The translations under genes and the position numbers were made by a program. From the NCBI RefSeq assembly GCF_037094465.1, contig NZ_CP146609.1:2847501-2911500 (forward strand): 64,000 nucleotides of DNA, in the 5' to 3' direction. Source of the stretch: Pseudodesulfovibrio sp. 5S69. Its GTDB lineage: Bacteria; Desulfobacterota; Desulfovibrionia; Desulfovibrionales; Desulfovibrionaceae. The notes beneath the pieces were generated by a model, which was not told the origin of the DNA, made no database searches, and saw nothing but the letters and a program-made list of their open reading frames with translations. Shown in pieces: positions 43,261 through 51,994 of this stretch; positions within the stretch are counted from its first letter, which is position 1; the number at the start of each line of letters is the position of its first letter.

Positions 43261-44475
43261 ATGACCCAACCCAAAACCCTTTTCGGCCTGCCCGAAGAAG
43301 TCCGCTTCTGCAAGAAATGCGTCATGTCCAACCAGCGCCCCTCCTCCTACCCGGAGTTCAAGCACACCAAGGACCGCATAACCCCCACCCTGCACATCGA
43401 CGAGGACGGCGTGTGCGACGCATGCCGTTACAATGAGCAGAAAAAGGGCGAGATCGACTGGAAGGCGCGCGAGGAACAACTGCTCCAGTTGTGCGACAAG
43501 CACCGTCGCAACGACGGCGGCTACGACTGCATCGTGCCCGGCAGCGGCGGCAAGGACAGCGCCCTGGCCGCCCACGTCCTCAAATACAAATACGGGATGA
43601 ATCCCCTGACCGTGACCTGGCCGCCGATCATGTACACGGACTACGGGTACCGCAACTTCCGCAACTGGATCGAGGTCGGGGGGTTCGACAACCTGACCTT
43701 CAACCAGAACGGCCGGGCCCACAAGCTGCTGACCAAGCTGGCTATCGAGAACCTATTTCACCCGTTCCAGACCTTCATCCTCGGCCAGAAGAATCTGGCC
43801 CCCAAGATTGCCCTGGAATACAATATCCCGCTGATCTTCTACGGGGAGCCAGAAGCCGAGTACGGCAACCCCATTGCGGAGACTTCAAGCTCCCTGCGCG
43901 ACAAGTCCTACTACAGCATGACAAATATCGACGACCTGTACCTGGGCGGGGTGTCCATCAAGGAACTGATGGAGGTCCATGGACTGCGCCTGAATGAGTT
44001 GTCCTCCTATTTCCCGGCCGAGGCCGACCGCCTGGCCCAGTCTAACATCGAAGTCCACTACCTCGGCTATTACGTGCCTTGGACGCCGCAGGAGGCCTAC
44101 TACTATGCGGTGGAGAACACCGGCTTCAAGGCCCGCCCGTTCCGTACTCAGGGGACCTATTCCAAGTACAACTCCATCGACGACAAGATCGACGACCTCC
44201 ACTACTACACCACGTACATCAAGTTCGGCATCGGACGGACCACCTACGACGCATCCCAGGAGATCCGCAACAAGCACCTGACCCGCGAAGAAGGCGTCGC
44301 CCTGGTCCACAAGTACGACGGTGAGTTCCCCGACAGATACTTCGACGAGATCATGGACTACCTCGAGATCACCCCGGAGCATTTCCAGGAACTGACCGAC
44401 AGGAACCGTTCCCCGCATCTCTGGGAGAAGGTCAACGGCGAGTGGAAGCTGAAACACCGGGTGGAGAACCTCTAG
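43261..44475 (+). CDS. ptmG: N-acetyl sugar amidotransferase (WbpG/PseA/PtmG family)
   Basis: The 404-residue protein has the PP-loop IVPGSGGKDSALAAHVL near residue 94 that adenylates the substrate. Two Cys pairs (FCKKCVMSN and CDACRYNE) form a likely zinc site. WbpG in Pseudomonas and PseA/PtmG in Campylobacter convert an acetamido group to acetamidino using ammonia from HisH2/HisF2. Here the nearest candidate substrate is legionaminic acid, giving the 5-acetamidino form. A 2-acetamido uronic acid is the alternative, but no wbp-type genes are seen. Confidence 0.88.
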   Translation: MTQPKTLFGLPEEVRFCKKCVMSNQRPSSYPEFKHTKDRITPTLHIDEDGVCDACRYNEQKKGEIDWKAREEQLLQLCDKHRRNDGGYDCIVPGSGGKDSALAAHVLKYKYGMNPLTVTWPPIMYTDYGYRNFRNWIEVGGFDNLTFNQNGRAHKLLTKLAIENLFHPFQTFILGQKNLAPKIALEYNIPLIFYGEPEAEYGNPIAETSSSLRDKSYYSMTNIDDLYLGGVSIKELMEVHGLRLNELSSYFPAEADRLAQSNIEVHYLGYYVPWTPQEAYYYAVENTGFKARPFRTQGTYSKYNSIDDKIDDLHYYTTYIKFGIGRTTYDASQEIRNKHLTREEGVALVHKYDGEFPDRYFDEIMDYLEITPEHFQELTDRNRSPHLWEKVNGEWKLKHRVENL

Positions 44476-44488
44476 TCCCGGAGAACCC

Positions 44489-45835
44489 ATGCTCTGCGCC
44501 TTCGAGGTGGAAATACTCATCCGCGAACTGGATGGAGTCCTTTACCAGGCCCTGCATCTCGCGAGAAAGGGCCTGCCTTCGCTGGTGGGAGACCGCATGG
44601 TCAACCGCTACATCCGGTCCGGCTCCAACCCGGTCCTCTACTTCGACAGCGACCAGCACGTGCCCACCAACCGACACGTGCTCGACAACCACGGCGTGGT
44701 CCTCAACCTGAACGCGGAGGGCCAGGGGTTTGTGGACGACCCGCCCACGTTGCAGGCCAATTTCGCCAAGATCATCGACCACGTCACCGCCATCTGCCTC
44801 TGGGGGCAAAAGCAGGCAGATATCCTCGCCGCCCTGATCCCCGATGACCGGCGGGACGACCTGATCGTCACTGGCCACCCGGCCTTCGACCTGGCCGACG
44901 AGCGTTTCATCGGCTACTACCGCAATCCCGACATCGTCCGGGAGCACGGCGAGGATTACATCCTGATCAACACCAGCTTCGGGATGTTCAACCATGAGAT
45001 GGGCTTCGACCACTACGTGAAGATGCTCAGCCGGATGGACGAGTGGAAAGTGTACGGCGACCCCGCCCACCTGGCCCGCCTCAAGAAACGCTGCGCCCAC
45101 CAGGAGAAGACGGCCCTGGCCATGATCGAGTTGTGCGCCATGCTGGCCGAGGCCCACCCTGACCGCCACATCATCATCCGGCCCCACCCGGCCGAGGACG
45201 CGGAGTTCTACCGGTGCCGGACCTCGGACCGAACCAACATCTTCGTCACCAAGCAGGGCGCGGCCCGCGAGTGGATCGCCTCGGCTGCGGCGGTCATCCA
45301 CCACGACTGCACCACCGGCCTGGAGGCCACCCTCATGGGCAAGCTGGTCCTGCAATATGCCCCCTTCGAGGACATCGAGGAGGCGGCCGCGCTCATGACC
45401 ACCATCGGCCACCGCGTGACCTCCCCGGAGGAGGCGATCCGCGCCATCGACCAGGGGACCATGCCCGAGGAGACCAGCCGAGAACTACGGGCCCGGCTGG
45501 CCCCGTACCTGGCCAACGTGACCGGCCGCGCGGCCGAGGTCATCGCCGAACTGGCCGCAAGCCATGCCGCAGGCGTGAAGACCTGGCTGCCCGCTCCGCT
45601 GGGGCCGTGGGGCCAGGCCAAGTGCTGGCGCAAGTACCTGAGCAAACTGCTGCGCGCGCGGCAGCCCGGCCGCAATGGACGCAAGGTCCGCTATGCCCTG
45701 AACAAATTTTCGCGGTTGCGGAAGGAAGAAGTGGAACGCAGGCTAAACGGCCTGCGCACCGCTGAACCGGAGCTGCCGGAGGTGGATGTCAGGCCCTTGT
45801 GCCTGAACACCTTCCTGATCACGCCCCGGCCCTGA
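44489..45835 (+). CDS. Surface carbohydrate biosynthesis protein (putative transferase)
   Basis: The 448-residue protein starts at ATG 44489 after GGAGAA. It lacks membrane helices. Motifs such as CLWGQKQADIL, VTGHPAFDLAD, IIIRPHPAEDAEFY and VIHHDCTTGLEATLMGK follow the pattern of GT-B capsule/teichoate transferases, where HPxE and the late HxxCTT/S-T block bind the donor phosphate. It closes the legionaminic block and is a candidate for transferring the CMP-sugar. No biochemical family name is secure. Confidence 0.7.
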   Translation: MLCAFEVEILIRELDGVLYQALHLARKGLPSLVGDRMVNRYIRSGSNPVLYFDSDQHVPTNRHVLDNHGVVLNLNAEGQGFVDDPPTLQANFAKIIDHVTAICLWGQKQADILAALIPDDRRDDLIVTGHPAFDLADERFIGYYRNPDIVREHGEDYILINTSFGMFNHEMGFDHYVKMLSRMDEWKVYGDPAHLARLKKRCAHQEKTALAMIELCAMLAEAHPDRHIIIRPHPAEDAEFYRCRTSDRTNIFVTKQGAAREWIASAAAVIHHDCTTGLEATLMGKLVLQYAPFEDIEEAAALMTTIGHRVTSPEEAIRAIDQGTMPEETSRELRARLAPYLANVTGRAAEVIAELAASHAAGVKTWLPAPLGPWGQAKCWRKYLSKLLRARQPGRNGRKVRYALNKFSRLRKEEVERRLNGLRTAEPELPEVDVRPLCLNTFLITPRP

Positions 45836-45844
45836 TCCAGGCGG

Positions 45845-46048
45845 CTACTTGTCCCGGTTCTTCCGATCGTCCTGACGGTTCTTGAACGTGATGGACGCGA
45901 GGCAGCCCGCCAGGCCGCCCAGGGCCACGGCCTTGCCCGGAGCCATCATGTCCGTGAAGCTGAAGAGATAGCCGATGGCCGCGCCCGCGATGATGCCCTT
46001 GGCCAGGACATCTATCCATTGCATGAATTCCCTTCCGTCGTCATCCAT
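45845..46048 (-). CDS. Small membrane protein of unknown function
   Basis: A 67-residue product with two hydrophobic stretches (KGIIAGAAIGYLFSF and KAVALGGLAGCLASI), then a charged tail with KNRQDDRKNRDK. It starts at ATG 46048 after GGAGAG; an internal ATG at 46024 also has a good site (AAGGGA), so the start is open. It is convergent with the glycan locus and divergent from feo. I do not recognise a family. Confidence 0.6.
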   Translation of the reverse strand: MDDDGREFMQWIDVLAKGIIAGAAIGYLFSFTDMMAPGKAVALGGLAGCLASITFKNRQDDRKNRDK

Positions 46049-46212
46049 GGAACTCTCCGTGACAGGTCTGATGTTAGCGGTTGCCGTATGCGGGCAATAC
46101 CATTATCATCCGCACGCAAACGCAGGCATATGACCATAAAATAAGGTTGAAGACAAGGAATACCGGGCTCTTCAGCCTTTCGGCCCGCCCCGCGTTTTTT
46201 ATGGATTTTCAC

Positions 46213-46241
46213 TTGACACTGATTCTCAACATCACTATCAA
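46213..46241 (+). promoter_or_regulatory. feo promoter overlapped by a Fur box
   Basis: TTGACA (46213-46218), 17 bases, TATCAA (46236-46241). The 19-mer at 46221-46239 (GATTCTCAACATCACTATC) matches 13 of 19 positions of the classical Fur consensus and covers the spacer and -10. This indicates repression by iron-loaded Fur. Confidence 0.7.
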
Positions 46242-46287
46242 GTGAGTGTCCGGCAGCGCTGCCGGAAGAAACTTTGGGGGAATCCAT

Positions 46288-46470
46288 ATGCTCGATACCA
46301 TCATTGTCGTGGCCATCGTCGCCATAGCGGCCTTTTTCGTGGGCCGCAGAATCCTGCGCGCCTTCACCGCCAAGCAGCCCGGCTGCGGCTGTAGCGGCTG
46401 CGGGCAGTCCGGATCATGCTCCGGCATCAAGGACAGCCCGGACCGACACGACTGCTGCGGTTCAAGGTAA
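46288..46470 (+). CDS. FeoB-associated Cys-rich membrane protein
   Basis: The 60-residue protein has one transmembrane helix (MLDTIIVVAIVAIAAFFVG) followed by a short basic stretch and a Cys-rich tail (CGCSGCGQSGSC and HDCCG). This fits the small proteins encoded beside feoB in anaerobes. I use ATG 46288; the frame is open from 46246. Its role in iron handling is not known. It is under the Fur-box promoter. Confidence 0.82.
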   Translation: MLDTIIVVAIVAIAAFFVGRRILRAFTAKQPGCGCSGCGQSGSCSGIKDSPDRHDCCGSR

Positions 46471-46486
46471 TTTTTTTTGATCAACC

Positions 46487-46505
46487 GTTGAGAACAATTC
46501 TCAAC
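46487..46505 (+). promoter_or_regulatory. Second Fur-like palindrome, before feoA
   Basis: GTTGAGAA-CAA-TTCTCAAC, perfect eight-base arms, 25 bases before the feoA start. It fits the TGAGAA/TTCTCA form seen in Fur and related operators. It suggests internal control of feoAB. Confidence 0.65.
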
Positions 46506-46529
46506 CAACGCTTTTCGAGGATCATCACA

Positions 46530-46772
46530 ATGGCTCAAGACATGTGTTTACGCAAAGCCAAGGTCAACCAGAGACTGAAAATCAGGACGGTCAGCGCGGA
46601 CGGCGAGCTCGGCCGCCGCATCCGCGACATGGGACTCATCCCCGGCACCGAGGTCACGGTCATCGGCAAGGCCCCGTTGCGCGACCCCGTGGCCCTCAGG
46701 CTCCGCGACTTCACGCTGACCTTGCGCAACAGCGAGGCAGACCACATCACCGTCACCCCCCTGGAGGACTAA
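46530..46772 (+). CDS. feoA: Ferrous iron transport protein A
   Basis: The 80-residue SH3-like protein starts at ATG 46530 after GAGG. LGRRIRDMGLIPGTEVTVIG in the middle and VALRLRDFTLTLRNSEA are characteristic of FeoA. It is a cytosolic partner that supports FeoB. feoB begins four bases after its stop. Confidence 0.93.
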   Translation: MAQDMCLRKAKVNQRLKIRTVSADGELGRRIRDMGLIPGTEVTVIGKAPLRDPVALRLRDFTLTLRNSEADHITVTPLED

Positions 46773-46776
46773 ACGC

Positions 46777-48912
46777 ATGGGCCAATACATCATCGGCATC
46801 GCAGGCAACCCGAACTGCGGCAAGACCACCATGTTCAACGCCCTGACCGGAGCACGCCAACATGTGGCCAACTGGCCCGGCGTGACCGTCGAAAAGAAAA
46901 TCGGCCACATCAACGCCGGGACCGACTCCGTGGAGCTCGTGGACCTGCCCGGCACCTACTCCCTGACCGCCTACACCCAGGAGGAACTGGTCGCCCGCAA
47001 TTTCCTGGTGGACGACCGGCCCCAGGCGGTCATAGACATCATGAACGCCGACGCCCTGGAGCGGAACCTCTACCTGGCCGTGCAGATCATGGAACTGGGC
47101 GTACCGCTGATCCTCGGCCTGAACATGATGGACGAAGTGCGCAAGTCCGGCAAGCGGATCGACAGCGCTCGCCTCGAAGAACTGTCGGGCTGCGCCGTGG
47201 TCGAGACCGTGGCCCGCTCCGGACGGGGCGCCCAGGAGCTGCTGCGCTCCACCCTGGAGGTGGCCGCCAAGCAGACCGGGGAGTGGAAGGCCCTGAACAT
47301 CTCCTACGGCCCGGATCTGGACCCGGTCCTGTGCGAGATGGAGAAACTGATAGCCGAGGCCGAGTTCCTGACCGACAAGGTGCCCGCCCGCTGGACCGGG
47401 ATCAAGTACCTGGAACGTGACGAGGACGTCATCATCAAGGGGCGCATGGCCAACACCGAGCTCTCGGAACAACTCGAAGCCATGGCCCGCGAGGTGGCCG
47501 AACACACCCGCAAGACCCTGAACATGCGGCCCGACGCGCTCATCGCCGACTACCGCTACGGGTTCATCGCCTCCATGATCAAGGACGTGGTCACCTACCC
47601 GGCCTCCAGCGAGGACCGCATCAGCCGCTCCGACAAGATGGACAAGGTCCTGACCCACCGGTTCCTCGGACCGCTGATCATGCTCGGCATTGTCTACCTC
47701 ATCTACGAGATAACCTTTACCGTGGGCGAGATCCCCATGGGCTGGCTGGAATCGCTCTTCGGCCTGCTCGGCGACGCGGCCACCAACCTCCTGCCCCCCG
47801 GCCACCTGCAATCGCTCGTCGTCTCGGGCATCATCGACGGCGTGGGCGGCGTGCTCGGCTTCGTGCCGCTGATCATGTTCATGTTCCTGATGATCTCCGC
47901 CCTGGAGGACTCCGGGTACATCGCCCGAATGGCCTACATGCTCGACCGCATCTTCAAGATCTTCGGCCTGCACGGCACGTCGGTGCTGCCCTTCATCGTG
48001 TCCGGCGGCATCGCGGGCGGCTGCGCCGTGCCCGGCGTCATGGCCACCCGCACCCTGCGCTCGCCCAAGGAAAAGCTGGCCACCCTGTTCGTAACCCCGT
48101 ACATGACCTGCGGCGCCAAGGTGCCCGTCTTCCTCATGCTGGCCGCCGCCTTCTTCCCCGAGGACTCGGCCACGGTCATGCTGGTCATCACCCTGTCCGC
48201 CTGGGCCATGGCCCTGCTCGTGGCCCGGCTGCTGCGCTCCACGGTCATCAGGGGCGCCTCCACGCCGTTCGTCATGGAACTGCCACCCTACCGCATGCCC
48301 ACCCTCCAGGGCGTGCTGATCCACACCTGGGAACGCACCTGGGAGTACGCCAAGAAGGCCGGTACCGTGATCCTGGGCATCTCCATCCTGCTCTGGGCCA
48401 TGATGACCTTCCCGGAGCTGCCCGCCGACCGCGTGGCCCACTACGAGGCCCAGCGAGCCGCGGCCCAATCCGAGGAACAGATCACGACCATCGACAACGC
48501 CGAGGCCGAGGAGGCCGTCCGCCACACCCTGGCGGGCCGCATCGGCACCGCCCTGGAGCCCGTGTCCGAGCTGGCCGGCTTCAACTGGCGGGTGAACATC
48601 GCCCTGACCGGCGGTTTCGCGGCCAAGGAGGTCATTGTCTCCACCCTGGGCACGGCCTACTCCCTGGGCGAGGTGGACACCGAAGAGGCACTGCCCCTGT
48701 CCGAGCGCCTGGTCGCCGATCCGGCCTTTTCCGCCGCCACGGCCATCGCGTTGATCATCTTCACCATGCTCTACGCCCCCTGCTTCGTCACCGTGGTGAC
48801 CATGGCACGCGAATCGAGCTGGCGCTGGGCCGCCTTCAGCGTGGTCGGCTCCACCTGCCTGGCCTTTGTCATGGCCGTCCTTGCCTACCACGTCTCCAAG
48901 GCCTTCCTGTAG
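46777..48912 (+). CDS. feoB: Ferrous iron transporter B
   Basis: The 711-residue protein has an N-terminal G domain: G1 GNPNCGKTT at 10-18, G3 DLPG (VDLPGTYSL), G4 NMMD. Helices with a cytosolic segment follow (about 165-275), then eight or more membrane helices with paired Gate motifs. The motif GGIAGGCAVPGVMATR carries a Cys of the proposed iron pore, and SALEDSGYIARMAY and YAPCFVTVVTMARE are also conserved. It imports Fe(II) under anoxic conditions. A terminator follows. Confidence 0.95.
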   Translation: MGQYIIGIAGNPNCGKTTMFNALTGARQHVANWPGVTVEKKIGHINAGTDSVELVDLPGTYSLTAYTQEELVARNFLVDDRPQAVIDIMNADALERNLYLAVQIMELGVPLILGLNMMDEVRKSGKRIDSARLEELSGCAVVETVARSGRGAQELLRSTLEVAAKQTGEWKALNISYGPDLDPVLCEMEKLIAEAEFLTDKVPARWTGIKYLERDEDVIIKGRMANTELSEQLEAMAREVAEHTRKTLNMRPDALIADYRYGFIASMIKDVVTYPASSEDRISRSDKMDKVLTHRFLGPLIMLGIVYLIYEITFTVGEIPMGWLESLFGLLGDAATNLLPPGHLQSLVVSGIIDGVGGVLGFVPLIMFMFLMISALEDSGYIARMAYMLDRIFKIFGLHGTSVLPFIVSGGIAGGCAVPGVMATRTLRSPKEKLATLFVTPYMTCGAKVPVFLMLAAAFFPEDSATVMLVITLSAWAMALLVARLLRSTVIRGASTPFVMELPPYRMPTLQGVLIHTWERTWEYAKKAGTVILGISILLWAMMTFPELPADRVAHYEAQRAAAQSEEQITTIDNAEAEEAVRHTLAGRIGTALEPVSELAGFNWRVNIALTGGFAAKEVIVSTLGTAYSLGEVDTEEALPLSERLVADPAFSAATAIALIIFTMLYAPCFVTVVTMARESSWRWAAFSVVGSTCLAFVMAVLAYHVSKAFL

Positions 48913-48931
48913 CGAACGGCGGGCCTGGCGC

Positions 48932-48965
48932 AAAAAAAGAGAGCCCCTAGGGGCTCTTTTTTTTC
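48932..48965. terminator. Bidirectional terminator after feoB
   Basis: Arms AGAGCCCCT and AGGGGCTCT (48940-48957), preceded by seven A and followed by eight T. It ends feo on the + strand and the ferredoxin operon on the - strand (stop at 48988). Confidence 0.92.
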
Positions 48966-48987
48966 GTCTGTGGGAGGTGGAAACCCA

Positions 48988-50586
48988 TTAAAACGGGAAG
49001 TCTTCACCCGTATCGGGAAGGGGTTCCATCTTTTCGACCACCGGTTTCTCGGCGAGCTTGTGCGACGGATTGCCGTTCACGTAAATGGCCTTGTAGGGAC
49101 GGGTGGGACAGGCGTGCTCGCAGCCGCCGCAGCCGACGCATATGGCCGCGTTGACCTCGGGGATAACGAGCTTGCGGCCAGGGCCGTTCAGATAGGGCAC
49201 CATATGGACGGCCTTGGTCGGGCAGTGTTCGGAACAGGCGCCGCAGTTGGTATTGTCCGTGTACACCACGCAATTTTCCCTGATGAACTGGGCCACACCC
49301 ACCTGGGTCCGCTGCTTGCGCTCCTTGGACAGGGGCAGGATGGCCCCGCTGGGACAGATCTCCGAACAGACCGTGCAATCGAAATTGCAATGGGCCGATT
49401 GAAACGACATGCGCGGCTGCATCATGCCGGACAGGCCGTACTCGAAAAGCGACGGGGCCAGCACCCGTGACGGGCAGGCGGACACGCACAGGTGGCACGC
49501 CGTGCACCGGGACGTGAAGTGCTTGATGCTCCGGGAACCGGGCGGGGAAACCGGGCTCGTCCGCTTTTCCGGAACCGTGGTGGACCGGCTCGGCGTCACC
49601 GCCGGAGGCGGCGCCGCATCCGACATGGCCGACGGAGGCGATGCCGCGTTCGCCCCGGTCGCCGCCAGGCCGACGCTCCCCGCCACCAGGCCGATCAGGA
49701 ATTTTCGGCGCCCAGGGTTCTCCCCGGCCCCGCCGGAGCCGCTCCCGCTGGCGCCCGACAGGCGCAACGCGTTGTCCGGGCAGACGGCCAAGCAATTGTA
49801 GCAACCCACGCAGCGGGAGGCATCCACCGACTGCGCCTTGAAGTCGATACATTCGGCCTTGCAGACCCGCTCGCACCGCCCGCACTCCCGGCACGCCCCG
49901 CTGTCGAACCGGATACGGAACACCGAGAACCGGGAAAGAATTCCCAACAACGTGCCCACCGGACAGAGCGTGTTGCAGTAGAGCCGGCCCCGCCCGGTGC
50001 TGAGCCAGCCGACCAGCAGAAGCATGGCCAGGGCCACGCCCATGGAAAGCGGGGCGATGGCCGGCCACCGGACGCGGTACAGGCCGTGGTATCCGGCCTG
50101 CTCGAACACGAGAGCCGCCAGGTTGTTGGCGGCCAGGAGCAGGGGGCGAACGAGATTCGACAGGATCCTGCCGAAATTGCTGAACGGCTCCAGGAGGTTG
50201 AGCAACAACCCGCTGCCCGCGACAAAGAGCACTACGGTCAGCCCGAGCACCGCATACCGGATTCCGTTGTGCGCCTTGGTGAAACGGTAGCGCCGCCTGC
50301 CGCCCAGGCGGCCGAGGACGTCCTGGAGCGCGCCTAACGGGCAGATGGTGGAGCAGTACACCCGACCGAAGGCCAAGGTCAGGACGATCACGATCAGGAA
50401 GCCCGTCGCCCCCAGAGTCGCGGCCTCCAGAAAGTTGAGGAACGAAGGCGCGAATTGCAGGTACAGAACGGCGTCCGCCATGGACCGGGCCCCGATCTCC
50501 CTGAAATCGAGGAAAAGGAAGGCGGTCAGCCCGAGAAAAATTGCGGCGACCGCAACCCGCAGCGGCTTGAGACTGCCAAGCTGCAT
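48988..50586 (-). CDS. Membrane polyferredoxin with an internal Tat-like signal (NapH-like plus NapG-like fusion)
   Basis: The 532-residue protein starts at ATG 50586. Residues 1-275 are a NapH/NosR-type membrane ferredoxin: four to five helices, CSTICPLGAL (78-87) and CNTLCPVGTLL (204-214), and two 4Fe-4S motifs (CRECGRCERVC, CVGCYNCLAVCP). After a Gly/Ser linker comes GRRKFLIGLVAGSVGLAAT (292-310), which looks like a Tat signal. A periplasmic-type ferredoxin region follows with four more cluster motifs (361-498). NapH and NapG are normally separate proteins. It likely passes electrons from the quinone pool to the periplasm. It lies one base after the DUF362 gene. Confidence 0.82.
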   Translation of the reverse strand: MQLGSLKPLRVAVAAIFLGLTAFLFLDFREIGARSMADAVLYLQFAPSFLNFLEAATLGATGFLIVIVLTLAFGRVYCSTICPLGALQDVLGRLGGRRRYRFTKAHNGIRYAVLGLTVVLFVAGSGLLLNLLEPFSNFGRILSNLVRPLLLAANNLAALVFEQAGYHGLYRVRWPAIAPLSMGVALAMLLLVGWLSTGRGRLYCNTLCPVGTLLGILSRFSVFRIRFDSGACRECGRCERVCKAECIDFKAQSVDASRCVGCYNCLAVCPDNALRLSGASGSGSGGAGENPGRRKFLIGLVAGSVGLAATGANAASPPSAMSDAAPPPAVTPSRSTTVPEKRTSPVSPPGSRSIKHFTSRCTACHLCVSACPSRVLAPSLFEYGLSGMMQPRMSFQSAHCNFDCTVCSEICPSGAILPLSKERKQRTQVGVAQFIRENCVVYTDNTNCGACSEHCPTKAVHMVPYLNGPGRKLVIPEVNAAICVGCGGCEHACPTRPYKAIYVNGNPSHKLAEKPVVEKMEPLPDTGEDFPF

Positions 50587-50587
50587 G

Positions 50588-51520
50588 TCAGCCGAGCTTG
50601 ATGCGGTTGATGGACAGGTTCTGCAGGTCCATGCGGCCCAAGCCCATTTCCGCGGCGAGTCGGATGTGCCGGACGTCCGACGGCTCCACGCCATACAGTT
50701 TCGCGGCCGCGGCGTCCGCGGCCACGAAGTCCGTGGATAGGACCTGCGCCTTCATGTTGACCACGTCGTTGACCGACACGCCTCGGGGGCCGTTGCGCTT
50801 CATGACGTTGTAGGCGTCCACGATGGTCAGGTCCGGCCTGCGGAAGGACGAGAAGTCCGCAATGCACTGGTGCAGGTCGTTGCGGTGCCAGTACCACCGG
50901 TCCCAGACCACGCCCATCAGGTTCTTCATGCTCGCGGTGAGCATGGAGGAGCTGTGGTCCTTCAGCACCGGGACATTGAAAAAGACGTCCGCATCCAACA
51001 GGGCCTGGTGGACCAGGGCCTTGTTCAGGCGTTTGCCCTTGGGGACGGAAACCTCTCGGTAGTAGCCCTTGCTGTCCGCCGAGACCATCTTGCCCCCGGC
51101 CTTCTCAACGGCCTCCCCGATCCCGCTGTTCAGGTAGCACTGCCGCCAACTGTCGCAGGAGTGGTCGAACACGGTCACCTCGGAGGCCCCGGCGTCGAGG
51201 CAGTGCTCGACGATGCGGGTCACCAGCTTGGGATTGGTGTTTCCCCCCCGTTCGGGGGGCACGTCCCAGCCGATGTTCGGCTTGACCACGACCTTGCTGC
51301 CACGGGAAACAAAGGTTCGCATCCCACCGTAGGCGCTGATGGCGCTGTCGAACATGGCGTCGGGCCCGCCGCCGCGGACGGCCACCAGGTCCCAGGTCTT
51401 TCCGGACTCCGCCGCATCCGCTGCGGCATTCCAGAAGCCGCCCACTTTGCCGAACGCCAGGGTGGCTCCGGCGACAATCGTGCCGCTCAGGGTTTTTTTC
51501 AGGAAATCACGACGATCCAT
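50588..51520 (-). CDS. DUF362-family protein with Tat-type signal
   Basis: The 310-residue precursor starts at ATG 51520 after GGAGG. MDRRDFLKKTLSGTIVAGAT is a twin-arginine signal. The DUF362 domain has VVVKPNIGWDVPPERGGNTN near 75, VTVFDHSCDSWRQCYLNSGI, VPVLKDHSSSMLTASMKNLMG and a C-terminal TDFVAADAAAAKLYG. DUF362 proteins are often paired with ferredoxins and their reaction is unknown. Pairing with the polyferredoxin suggests a periplasmic redox unit. The upstream leader of about 330 nt contains the cloverleaf element. Confidence 0.85.
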   Translation of the reverse strand: MDRRDFLKKTLSGTIVAGATLAFGKVGGFWNAAADAAESGKTWDLVAVRGGGPDAMFDSAISAYGGMRTFVSRGSKVVVKPNIGWDVPPERGGNTNPKLVTRIVEHCLDAGASEVTVFDHSCDSWRQCYLNSGIGEAVEKAGGKMVSADSKGYYREVSVPKGKRLNKALVHQALLDADVFFNVPVLKDHSSSMLTASMKNLMGVVWDRWYWHRNDLHQCIADFSSFRRPDLTIVDAYNVMKRNGPRGVSVNDVVNMKAQVLSTDFVAADAAAAKLYGVEPSDVRHIRLAAEMGLGRMDLQNLSINRIKLG

Positions 51521-51994
51521 GGTGTTACCTCCAAGGTTGGCGATAGTCTTGAAATGAGGTGGCTGCCGTCGTTCGGGGACCCTACGGGTTCCCGATGCCG
51601 CGCAGGGGCGGTTTGGTTCTGATAGCATGTTCGGATTTCCAGGGACAATAGCACTGGGCCCGTTTCGGGAGATCGAGCAAGAATAAAGGAGGATCGGTCT
51701 ATTCCCCCCGTGCGGGACGACCGCATGCAATGTGGACGGTCAAGGCGTTGGCGGACGCGTGCCAAGAGAGCACGACGCCAGGGGCCTCCTCGACTGAGGA
51801 GAATCGGATAACAATTCCGATGAATCGGACCGCCAACGCCGTTCTGGGAACCGATACTCATACTATTCCTGTTAGTTATCGAAGTTGCTGAGCCGGTCCG
51901 GCGGAACACCTTGAAGGCTCAATACAAACAGGAAAAGGGCCTTTTCTTTTGCATGCCGATGCCCTATCCTCCGCATGGTAAAGGAGCCCCCACC
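51521..51994. other. Structured 474-bp intergenic region
   Basis: No credible ORF. It holds a GC hairpin (CGGGGACCC/GGGTTCCCG, 51574-51594), the cloverleaf-like element (51744-51840), and the ribosome site of the next + strand gene (AAAGGAG before 51995). On the - strand it would be the leader of the DUF362/ferredoxin operon. No clear sigma70 promoter was identified. Confidence 0.6.
51744..51840. other. Cloverleaf-like structured element
   Basis: An 11-bp closing helix pairs GGCGTTGGCGG (51744-51754) with CCGCCAACGCC (51830-51840). Inside are three successive hairpins: CGTGC/GCACG (51758-51774, extendable past a bulge), CTCCTC/GAGGAG with a GACT loop (51786-51801), and ATCGGA/TCCGAT (51803-51821). 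The result is a 97-nt four-way junction. It is not a recognisable tRNA. It could be a leader RNA, a small RNA or a recombination site. Confidence 0.6.
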
